Assembly (NCBI RefSeq): GCF_036785885.1
Contig: NC_092322.1
Span: 15,398,466-15,462,465, forward strand
From: Coffea arabica
Taxonomy: Eukaryota > Streptophyta > Magnoliopsida > Gentianales > Rubiaceae
Length of the DNA stretch: 64,000 bases
Direction of reading: 5' to 3'
Of this stretch, positions 35,777 through 45,517 are shown in pieces (the first letter of the stretch is position 1; the number at the start of each line of letters is the position of its first letter). Made by a program: the position numbers and the translations under genes. The notes below the pieces were generated by a model. The model was not told the origin of the DNA, did not search any database, and worked only from the letters and a program-made list of their open reading frames with translations.

Positions 35777-36722
35777 TACTGGTGCATTTTCTCAAAGGCA
35801 AGAGAACAGGGAAAGAAGGATTTATGATTCTCAAATTGGACATGTCCAAAGCTTATGATCGGGTAGAATGGTCTTACTTAGGGAGACTAATGTTTAAGAT
35901 GGGTTTCTATCCTAAATGGATTCAATGGGTGATGGCTTGTATCTCATCAGTGGGGAGAAATCCACTTTTGGTCCTTAAACTTTAAGCTAAGGACGCATTT
36001 CGTTCCCAAACTTTTAGGTGCAACGCATTTAATGCATGAATTAATAACTTTGCCTACATTTAGTCTAAAAGTGGTAAATTATTCAATTTGGACAGAGAAA
36101 ACTCACGTGTCTAGCACGTGGCCGTTAAGCAAAAACAATTTCTCAATCAAAATAATGGCCACGTGCTAGACATGTGAGCTTTCTCCATCCAAATTGAACA
36201 ATTTACCATTTTTGGATTAAATGTGATCAGAAATTATAAATTTATGTATTAAATGTGTTACGCCTGAAAATTTGGGGACGAAATGTGTCTCTGGCTTAAA
36301 GTTTAGCGACGAAAAGTGAATTTTTCCCCTCATCAGTGTCCTAATCCTTTAATCTTAATGAGCAGAAGGTTGGGTTGGTTAGGCCTAGTAGGGGCATTAG
36401 ATTGGGGGACCTCTTGTCCCCTTATCTGTTTTTGAATTGTGCAGAGGGATTTTCAAACATGATAGATAGGGCAATCAGGGATAGAGGTCTAAAAGGGACA
36501 AGTGTTAGTAAAAAATGGTCCTGCTGTGTCTCACTTATTGCAATACAGCTTGTAAAAGAGGTGAAATGGGAAGAGAATTTCCCTCTGTGGCCAGTAGAAT
36601 TAGCACAGAAAGATACTGAGGGCAGTGGCCCCTTTTTGTAGTTAATAGTTAATACTTGTACTATCAAGTGTTGGTATACATAAAAATGATATTACCGTTT
36701 GAAAAAAAAAAAAAAAAAAAAA
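35777..36722 (+). mobile_element. 5'-truncated LINE with poly(A) tail and 14-bp TSD
   Basis: Identical GAGGAAAAGCATAG occurs at 35763-35776 and 36723-36736, directly after an A-run at 36702-36722. Inside is a LINE reverse-transcriptase block: MILKLDMSKAYDRVEWSYL, then GFYPKWIQWVMACISSV, interrupted by a MITE at 35953-36328, then LVRPSRGIRLGDLLSPYLFL and NCAEGFSNMI. The protein match breaks after KGTSVSKK and jumps to 3' untranslated-like sequence, so there is an internal deletion as well. It has the same orientation as the LINE it entered, but is a separate, later insertion. Confidence 0.85.
35953..36328. mobile_element. MULE-like MITE inside the inner LINE
   Basis: The left end GGGAGAAATCCACTTTTGGT pairs with the right end in reverse complement, GGGAAAAATTCACTTTTCGT, and pairing continues inward (AAACTTTAAGC, CATTTCGTCCCCAA, CAATTTGGA). 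It is flanked by identical CTCATCAGTG (35943-35952 and 36329-36338), a 9-10 bp target duplication. Removing it joins the reverse-transcriptase reading CISSV with the downstream LINE sequence. It contains CACGTG-type motifs in its core. Confidence 0.85.
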
Positions 36723-37615
36723 GAGGAAAAGCATAGAAGACACCTACATGCTACTGGACCATGTCCACAATGCAATAAGGAAATGGAAACAGTTGTTCAT
36801 GCTTTAAGGGATTGCTCCTGGATCAAGTCCTTGTGGAAAAAAAATGGTGCAACCTTGTGCTGGGGATAAATTCTTTTAACACTCCACTTGTCCAATGGAT
36901 TAACTGGAATCTTACAAAGGCTGACATTGGTTGTCGGAAAGATATTTTCTGGACACTACTTATTTCAACAACGCCTGGATTGCTAGGAATTGGATAGTAT
37001 TTGAGAACTCAGAGTCAAAACTCCAAACTCAAGCAGATCAGCTCATGCTACAAGCTTTACAGATACAGGAAAATGATATCTGCTAAGAACAGACATGGGA
37101 AACAAGGGGATTAAAATACATTAGTTGACAGCATTACCTCAAGGTTGGGTCAAGCAAGATTAACGTCGACGACGGAGCTGCTTCAGGAAATCCAGCGAGG
37201 GCGAGCACAGGAGGCTTGATTAAGGATGACCATGGGAGATGGCTGTCAGGATTCACGTCAAACATTGGACAAGCCAGCAACGCGGCTGCTGAGATTTGGG
37301 CAATGTTCCATGGCCTGAAATTAGCATAGGAAAGAGGTTATAGAAAAGTTATGGTTGAATCAGACTCGCAAGTTGGTCTAGAATTGATAAAGATCCCGCA
37401 GCAGAGTCCGCATAACAACATCATTATGCTAATCCGAGACTGGATGAAGAAGGATTGGGACTTGGGAGGCCAATGCAACCAAAACCTAGGGAGAAGGAAA
37501 TTTCTGTGCGGACCTTCTAAAGAAGATGGAACTGAATGTGGACGCTAGAATAGTTGTGTTTGATCACCCCCGGAGCCTCTGAGAGGTCTGCTTAGCCAAG
37601 ACATCCAAGAGGCAT

Positions 37616-38044
37616 CTACCCCAAGATTTGTAACCCTGCAAGGAAGGGCAGTTCCTCCCTGAAAGCCAGTTGGCTCCGCCACTGGCTAAAGTCCGGGAAA
37701 CATATGAGCAGAAAATCTGTGAATATAAAGGTTAACCATTTGCATGTAATCAAGGGGAAAGATGCAACGCAACATGATAGAAGGAGGACGCCAGATCCCT
37801 TAAAAAAAATATTGAGGCTACTAGACTTTCACAATTTGGGTTACAATCACAAGTTGGGCACAGACAAAATTTTGATCACCACCACCTTAAATCAAGTGCA
37901 GCGCTTTGTGGGCACTAAGTCCATCTGAAAAAGGACCTGACCATTACAGCATTGACTGGTTTTTCATGACATGAAATTAACAACTTGTCCAGGAATGCCT
38001 TTGGAAAGAGTTATTCCACCATATTGCTACACTTTCTGGAATAG
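37616..38044. other. Intergenic sequence between LINE remains and duplicate copy B
   Basis: No feature recognised. Short open frames here are not supported. Confidence 0.4.
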
Positions 38045-40752
38045 AAATCTTTCTCAAAGACAATCTCCCATAAACGTCTCTATTTTGACATCAAACGTAA
38101 AAATGGAATGTCAGTGATAACACTGGCAAAAAGATGCAGTACTATTATATGTTTCTGGAGACAAAGAAAGCAATACAACTGTTACACATGGAAATTATTT
38201 TGTTTCTCAATGTACTGTTATTATATATTAAATCGCGACATTTTCAAAACGTCCATCATTAGAAATTTTGCAGCATAGATAGCTCTTTCTTTTCCAAGTC
38301 AAAGAACTTAGGAACATGTTCCTCAGCATGACATCCGTCTTGCCTTCTTTTCTAGTTCTAGAACAAGGTTTGACTAATCCCCCATTGCCCTCTTCTCTTT
38401 CGAACTGCCTTCTTCCTCCACCCTTTCTATATATGGAAATTACAAAACAGAAGCAGCACCAACTAGGATAGAATTCTTGATAATTGTTGTAGACATTTCC
38501 AAGGGACAATTCAAAGGTAGGATCTTCCCATTTGAATTATGCATGGTAGAAAATGAAATTTTGGTAGAACTTTAAAGATGTAATAAGTTTCACGGGAAAA
38601 CATTATCCGTGTAATTGTGTTTATAAGTACATTTATCTTGTTAATATTTACATCTGCTCTGTTAGTTCCTACATCATTTTATACATTCAAAACTGGCAAT
38701 TCATGAAGCGCTGAGTCCTCACCAACTATATCACTTGACCAGGTGCTTGCACCAAAAGAACTTGCAGCATCTTCTGTCACTTTGATTAATACAGCACTAA
38801 TGGTGTCAGCTGGGAAGAGAATCATCTGCCGATAATGTCCCCTGCACCATCATTTCCTCGATAAGGCAAGATTTAGTTTACCATATTGACAACTTTATGC
38901 CCAAAAATTCTCTAGGTGACAACATAAAAGAAAGCAAAAAAAACAAGGCTTTCAGCAAATCTACAAAGCTATTTTTGATCTTTAAACATTTTCACAACCA
39001 GAGTGAAGGTAACAATACCACATTTTCAAATCATGCTTTTTGATTTTCGTTACAGCCTGACTGAAGTATCTGTAGAGCACAAACCATTCCAAATAACAAA
39101 AAAGATTAATAAGTATCAGATACATGGTAATATGAGGTATAAAAGTTAAAAACCTGCTTCAATGACATTTTCTTCAACTTAAAACTTGAACAACTGTAGA
39201 AGGAGCCTCATAAATCATTTATCGTGGGATAAAGCCACTATAGAAACAGCTTGGCTTTTCATCCTCCGCAAGGGAACATTTCAGGAAAAAGAATGCAACA
39301 ACCGGTCTACACAATACAACAAAAACTACAACAAAGGGGTCCTATAACTCCCTCAGCTAAAAACCTCGTAGAACTTTTCAATGACAAGTAATCCAGAGTC
39401 GATTGACTCCAAGGGGTCCTTTCGGAGACGGTGTCTCAAGCAATTTGGGATGACTGTGGCAATTTCCTCTGCAGTTACTTTCTCTCTTCCTTTGAGAGCA
39501 GCCAATGCTCTTGCCCCCCTATTTGTAACTATATCTCCTCTCAATCCATCGACATTCAGTTCAGCACAGACCTTTGATATTTTAACACGCAGATCATGAT
39601 CAATTGTAACGGCAGAAAGAGAGCTCCTTGCTGAAGAAATTTGCTGCTGGAGCTTTTCTTGCTCTGCCTTGTAAGATTCTCTGAACTCTTTAGGATTTCT
39701 ATCGAAACGAGCTCTCTCTTCGACAATCTTCACCCTGAGTTCTGCATCTTTCACAGTACTCACTTGTGCATGCATCCCAAACCGATCAAGAAGCTGTGGT
39801 CTAAGTTCACCTTCTTCTGGATTTCCTGAACCAATAAGAATAAATCGAGCTGGATGTGAAATTGAAATTCCCTCCCTTTCAACAGTATTCCATCCAGAAG
39901 CAGCGGAATCCAAAAGAACATCCACTAAATGGTCATCAAGAAGATTAACCTCATCAACATATAGAATTCCTCTATTAGCTTTTGCTAGAAGACCTGGCTC
40001 GAATGCCTTTACACCTTCTGTAAGAGCCTTCTCGATATCAATTGTTCCACAGACTCTATCTTCTGTGGCACCTAATGGCAAATCAACCATGTTGATTTTG
40101 GTTAATGTAATAGACAGCTCCTCACCTCTAGAGATTTTCTCTCGGACTTCAATACCCATCAGGTCAGAATCATTTGGATCCGAATTGTATGGATCACCAG
40201 CAACAACTTTAATTTCAGGAAGTAAATCCACCAATGACCTAACTGTTGTTGACTTCCCTGTTCCTCTATCACCCATTATCATTACACCGCCAATTTTAGG
40301 ATCAATCACATTTAACAAGAGGCATAATTTCATCTCATCTTGTCCAACTATAGCAGAAAACGGATAGACTGGTCTTTGGCTTTCAGTCGAAACAAGCCTC
40401 CGAGCCTGAACTTGAAACAATACCAGACATGAATGACAAAATTCAACATCAAGAAACTCCTAGTTCATAATTCACAGTCTTATATCTTTTTCTGATTGAA
40501 TCTCATGCCTTAGCCATTTAGGCTATTGTTTTCGATCTTGTTTTCGACAAAATCCCACCTCAAAGAAAAACACCCGAGATTTAAACTGTTATTCACAACT
40601 TATAAACATGAATTATCCTATAAATCTGAAAGTATTCATCAATATGACTATTAACTTTTCCAATATGCCAAGAATCCTATCTGCAAAATCAATTAAACAA
40701 TCAAATTAAATAAAATTACGCAGCTTTGTAACAAGAGCATTGACACAAAGAG
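38045..40752 (-). repeat. Segmental duplicate, CHLI 3' region (copy B, intact parent)
   Basis: Partner of 27604-31316. This copy contains the functional CHLI exon 3 and lacks the four insertions of copy A, so it preserves their empty sites. Between 38045 and 39352 is the CHLI 3' flank, including the conserved TATA-like motif and leader at about 38426-38516. Confidence 0.9.
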
Positions 40753-41363
40753 GACATCCCAAATTAGAATTGCAATCCTATTACCAACCACATCAACAAA
40801 ATTAAGTAATGTACCTGCTCTTGAGCAGGGCCAGTTTCAGTGGCAACATTGGAAACTGAAACTTGGAATTGAGACCTTCTCTTTCTAACTTTAAGTCCAA
40901 TACCTCCATAGAATTTCCTCCCTTGGCAAAACCCTGAAATAAAGACAATTATCATTCCCAAGTCCCAACCCACCCACCAATTTAACAAAAACCCAAAAAC
41001 CCCAGAAATTTCCTGCCCTGTTCTTCACATACTAATCCCTACTAGACTCTCTAAAAACTAAGCAATATTGTCAACTTGAAACATCAAAAAACCATCAATA
41101 CTGACTGGGTCGATGGAAAATTTCATGCATAACCTCAATTCCAACTAGAATTATCAATACAAGTACTCAACAGCTACCCAAGCAAAAAGCCCTTATCAAC
41201 ATTTGCAGAAATACTGAAAAACTCGCATTAATAACATATTGCTACCTGGAATTGGAGAGAAAGACGGAAGTGAGGACGTGGTTGAGTAAGACGAAAGGGA
41301 TCTAGAAGCTAACATTGCCACTGTTGAAGAAGAAGAAGCAGAAGTCCCCAATACTGTAGCCAT
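39353..41363 (-). CDS. CHLI: Magnesium-chelatase ATPase subunit I, chloroplastic
   Basis: CHLI is the AAA+ ATPase that, with CHLD and CHLH, inserts Mg2+ into protoporphyrin IX, the committed step to chlorophyll in the chloroplast. Exons on the minus strand: 41363-41246, 40933-40815, 40405-39353; GT-AG introns, frame kept, 429 aa. The Ser/Thr-rich first 45 or so residues ([13 protein letters not shown]...) are a plastid transit peptide. Exon 3 carries nearly the whole enzyme: [15 protein letters not shown], Walker [10 protein letters not shown] at 124-132, the Walker B region ILYVDE at 226-231, sensor/arginine-finger block [19 protein letters not shown] around 272-290, and the C-terminal [11 protein letters not shown]. 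Cys198 (RVCGTID) and Cys359 (SKVCAELN) sit at the positions thought to mediate thioredoxin control in plant CHLI. The length is close to the usual 420-430 aa. It ends FYEVFS and TGA. It is intact, unlike its partial copy at 30486-30960. Confidence 0.97.
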
Positions 41364-41588
41364 GTCCACAGAAGTTCTCTTTTTCTGTGTCTTCTCCTGT
41401 TTTTTCAAAACTTTCGTGGGTTTTTTGCCTTTGGACTTAGCATCACTTGTGTGATGATTGGTTAAAGTGACTGGTCTGGTTATGGCCTCTGGGTCCTCAC
41501 TTATTGCGGGTTGGAGGAGTGGATAAGAAGATAGATCTTGCTATGGTTTTCTGCGTTGCTCTACAGTCCACGCCTTGGGTACTTTAGC

Positions 41589-42276
41589 TAGGGGTGGCAA
41601 ACGGATCGGGTTCGGATTGACGGGTCGGATTGAAAGAACCTGCTGACTCGAACCCGACCCGTCAACCCGAAACGGGTCAGGGTACCTGACACGAACTCGA
41701 AAATTTCGGATTGGCAGGTCGATCCGAAATGATCCGAAACTTAATTTTAATTTATTAATTTATCACTGTAATTTCTAATAAAATCAATTTTTTCACAAAA
41801 TTAATTACATCATCAAGTAATAAAAATTTAAATAAATAATTTCAAACCAAATCTAAAATAAATTAAACACCATAAAAGTGTTTTATTCCAAATCAAATAT
41901 AATTTAAATTAAAACAACATAAAAGTAAAAAATAACATAATATATTATTTGTCCAAATATAATAATGTTAACTTCACACAAGATAAATAAATTCATTTAG
42001 GATTAAGTAATTAATGCCTTTGGAAAAAAAGAATGATTTAGTTTAGTTACATAAAATAATTTTTATGTTTATTAAATTAGTTTTAATTCGTAAACGGATC
42101 ACATCGGGTCATATCATGTCACCACGGGTTGACTTGAAATTAACCTATTTTCTTTTCGGGTTCATCGGGTTCGACCTGATTCTGACCCGAACTCCCAAAA
42201 CATCAACCCAAACCCATTAATTTCGTGTTAGATTCGTGTCTATGTTTTCGGATCGTGTCAGGAATTGTCACCCCTA
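41589..42276. mobile_element. hAT-like non-autonomous element, perfect 8-bp TSD
   Basis: The left terminus TAGGGGTGGCAAACGG pairs with the right terminus in reverse complement, TAGGGGTGACAATTCC. It is flanked by identical ACTTTAGC (41581-41588 and 42277-42284). Subterminal regions are rich in CGGGTC/GACCCG motifs and the core is AT-rich and non-coding. Length is 688 bp. It lies about 220 bp upstream of the CHLI start codon, so it may sit in the CHLI promoter region. Confidence 0.9.
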
Positions 42277-42356
42277 ACTTTAGCAATTTAAGCCTATGTT
42301 TACATTTCTTTCTTTTTTTACTTTTTTTGTTTTGAGTTTTGCCCTCGAGATTACAT

Positions 42357-42532
42357 TCAGATATGGTATTATTTGAAATATTATTGAAATAATTATTAAA
42401 ACATTTTTTGTGATATAGTATATGTGAAATAAAAATAGTTAAAAATATAAAAAAATGTACATTAAAAAATGTGTTTATGATGCAAGTAAAATAATAGTTG
42501 AGATAATTCTGTATCCAAGCACAAATACATTT
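42357..42532. repeat. MITE-like repeat, family member 1
   Basis: It contains GTGATATAGTATATGTGA and ends near TGTATCCAAGCAC. It resembles 55675-55835 (GTGATATATGTGAGATAAAA, ending CAATCCAAGCAC). The ends are poorly resolved. Confidence 0.45.
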
Positions 42533-42718
42533 TCTCCAACTTTCCTTACAATTTTCATATTAAAAATAGTAAAAATGTGCTCAATAAATTAAGAACAAGT
42601 TTGAAATATTTTAGCAATATGACCACATTACTATTAGAAAACATCTATGCTTTAATTATTAGCTTAGCTTAGATGAATAAGTTGAATTTGTTTAATGCTT
42701 TAAAGAGCTAGCATACTC

Positions 42719-42762
42719 GGTTTTCAAAAGAAGAAGAAGAAAAAAAAAAAAAAAAAAAAAAA
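42719..42762 (+). mobile_element. Minimal poly(A) retroposon flanked by 17-bp TSD
   Basis: AAAGAGCTAGCATACTC occurs at 42702-42718 and again at 42763-42779. The 44 bp between them is only GGTTTTCAAAAG, an AAG repeat and a long A-run. This is the footprint of target-primed reverse transcription that inserted almost nothing but a poly(A) tail. Strand follows the A-tail. Confidence 0.8.
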
Positions 42763-42779
42763 AAAGAGCTAGCATACTC

Positions 42780-44930
42780 CTCTTTGGGATTGGAGACCAA
42801 ATAGGGTTTCATGAGTTCTACTTCTATTACTACAATTCTCCTAGCTATTTAAGGTAAATGGCTATAATGACATTCATGCGATCAAACCATACTCCTATTT
42901 GGATTATAATAAGTGTATAACTATGCCTTCCCATAAAAAGAAAAATTAATAACTTATAAATGTATTACTCATCTCTTTAAATGTTTTAATTAGGTATTAG
43001 TTTTTAGAAATGCAAAAATTAAATTGGGTAAATAGTATAAGAGTAATGTATTTAAGTGTGTGCTTGATAAACTGGATGTAAATTTAGGGGGCAATTTGAT
43101 CATATTTATATTTTTCCATTTTTGTTCTTTGCTACGAGCAAAAACAAAACACTTGTTTTGTTTTTAAGGAAAAGGAAAACATAAATGTGTTTTAGACACT
43201 AATACCATTTTAAATACAAAATTGTAATTACATTTGATTGGGAAATTACCATATGTTGCGTGAGATAAAATATGAATTAGGTTTAAAGTTAATGCAATGT
43301 CAAAATTAGCATATAGTAATTAAAAATGAGTTTGGTTTGAGGCAAGTTAAGCTGAACCTAAATACTAGGCTTGATCCAAATAATAATAAATATTAGATCA
43401 ACTAGTTGATTTGTTTAATAAATATACATGTTCAAAATAAATGAAACTATATGAAACATTGTTTATTTTTTAATTAAAATAGTCTATAATTAAAATTTAA
43501 TATAAATATATAATAAATACATAAATTTACTATTTTTTTTGCTTATATGTTATATAAAAAATTTTAAAATTTTAAAATTTTAAATATATAAGATTTTTCA
43601 AGAAAATTCAAGTCAACAATTCTCAACCCAAAACTCATTTTAAAAGAATGCATTGAAATGAGACTTACATGTGTGAGCTTTAGATAGGTTGAATTTGGAC
43701 CATCAATGAGAATTTTTCCTTTTTATTAAGGTCAAGTTTATCAAAAACTACCTATGGACCCAATTAGAATTGCGGTAGTTTATTGAAAAATGCTTTTAAG
43801 GTCAAGTCCTTAAACGCTTTTAAGTATGCTATTTGGAGACATAGTTCAATAAGTATTTACTATATTGGATAATATATGATCTGAAAATTTTAAATGTACT
43901 TATCTCTTTATTTAGTTATAATATAGGATAAAATTATTAAATTTAATGTTTTTTTTTAAATCACAAAAACTACTCTAAAAGCATCAAATTTGAATTTTTG
44001 CTAAAAGTACATTTCACACCAAAAGCTCCATTCCTAATTTTATGGGATAATGTTCATCCAACATTTGAAAAATACTTTTAACATTTAAAAGTGCTTTTTC
44101 ACCTAAATTACAACAATCCCAAACAGAACTAAAGCTAAATTATATAAGCTTTTAACAATGGATGGTATGGTCTAGATTGAGCCAAACTAGATAGTAAACA
44201 GCCAAGGAAGATGATATGTGGGAAATGGAGATAATGGATTGTAGTTGAGTGAAAATAAAATGAAACAATTTATTAATTTTTCTATTGATAATAACAATAA
44301 AGAAAGATTTAGAATATAGAAGTGATATAGTAGTGTTAACAATTTGCATATGAAGAAAACAATAAAAATGCACAAAATTGTTAATAATACCTAAGGTTAT
44401 TCTTTGTAGTTGGGTTTTACACTCGTATTCAAACCTAATTAGGATCGAATTTAGATCAGATCTATATCTATATATTGTAGAAGGGGGTAGGAGAAGGGTT
44501 GGATTAAATGATAAGAAAGAGGGAATGTAAGAGGTTTTAGCCCTGGCATTGTTTTTATTACTATTTTTTTTTTATCAAAAATGCTGATTTTAATAAAAAA
44601 TTTTCACTTGGAATGTGCAGTATGACTTTGAATTTAATTTAGTGATGCCATAATTTAGGTTTCAAGAATAATACCATTATTAATTTTCTTTTAAATTCAT
44701 GACCAATGGATATTATTTCTTTTTTTATATGATTTTTTAGGTCAATATTACTTGGTTGAAGGGTAAAATTGTGATTTAATTTTTTACTTGTACTAGGGCA
44801 TATGATATTTCATCTTTATTTACCTTCCATGAATAAACTTCAAATCAAATTCCCATATTAATGGAGGAACTTGTTGCATTTTAAATTTAAAAAGCATGAA
44901 GGTATATCTAATAATTTTTAAAAAATTCAA
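42780..44930. other. AT-rich intergenic region, no gene recognised
   Basis: It has long AT-rich stretches and short direct repeats (AAAATTTTAAAATTTTAAA near 43560). No coding frame is supported. Confidence 0.4.
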
Positions 44931-44939
44931 AATTCTACT

Positions 44940-44949
44940 AGTGTGTGTG

Positions 44950-44997
<48 letters not shown>

Positions 44998-45002
44998 TAT
45001 AT
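44940..45002. repeat. (GT)n(AT)n(AC)n microsatellite
   Basis: A GT run, an AT run of about 45 bp and an AC run in mirror order. It may lie at or near the 5' end of the Helitron-like element that ends at 54578. Confidence 0.9.
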
Positions 45003-45020
45003 AAGAAGCAGTTGGAGTTT

Positions 45021-45410
45021 ACTCTTCGGCACAGTTTTCGCCTTGCACTTTCATCTGCTTTGTTGGTGAGAAAAAATTGAGAATGTAGGGATAAGTTCTG
45101 TCTGCTTTCTTGGTGAGGAAAAATTGAAAATCTAAGGATAAGTTTCATTTACTTTGTTATGCGCAGGGAAGCATCATTTGTTTCTCTGCTCTAGGAAATT
45201 CACGTGTACAGAGAGTCTACTCTTTGGCGCAGTTTTCGCCTTGCACTTTCATCTGCTTTATTGGTGAGAAAAATTTGAGAATGTAGGGATAAGTTCTATC
45301 TGCTTTCTTGGTGAGAAAAAATTGAAAATCTAGGAATACGTTTCATTTGCTTTATTATGCGCAGGGAAGCATCATTTGTTTCTCTGCTCTAGGAAATTCA
45401 CGTGGATAGA
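45021..45410 (+). repeat. Tandem repeat, two 198-bp units with internal ~90-bp sub-repeats
   Basis: Unit 1 starts at ACTCTTCGGC (45021) and unit 2 at ACTCTTTGGC (45219). Each contains GCAGTTTTCGCCTTGCACTT-type sequence (one base differs in unit 1) and two related sub-units built on TTGGTGAGAAAAA(A/T)TTGA. Both share GCAGGGAAGCATCATTTGTT. A partial third unit lies at 53320-53415 on the other side of the LTR retrotransposon. Confidence 0.9.
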
Positions 45411-45517
45411 CAGTGGTATCATGCCATAACCCACGAATACTTGTTTGACGGCATTACAGCAGTGCAGCAATGGTTTAATGTCATAAGCCATTAACATTCC
45501 TTTTATCGGATTACAGC

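Larger units (their letters stand above)
35270..37615 (+). mobile_element. Decayed LINE (zf-RVT and RNase H region), split by a second LINE
   Basis: Plus-strand remains of an L1-type plant LINE 3' half. Before the split come RWRPRNGVRINSWIDRW and GRWQFLLWLTRHNSLLTNEE. After the split at 36723, translation resumes with CPQCNKEMETVVHALRDCSW, the zinc-knuckle region that follows plant LINE reverse transcriptase. An RNase H-like domain follows at about 37165-37450 (GAASGNPARASTGGLIKDDH, then ...AEIWAMFHGLKLA, VMVESDSQVGLELI), and a C-terminal tail PPEPLRGLLSQDI runs to about 37610. Several stops and frameshifts show it is dead. The reverse-transcriptase half is missing upstream of 35270. Confidence 0.8.

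Noticed and set aside
39381-40367. Plus-strand open frames of up to 100 codons over CHLI exon 3
   Set aside because: They are antisense shadows of the conserved CHLI coding sequence.
45021-45410. Regular repeats that might suggest a CRISPR-like array
   Set aside because: Units are contiguous 198-bp tandem repeats with no unique spacers, in a eukaryotic genome.
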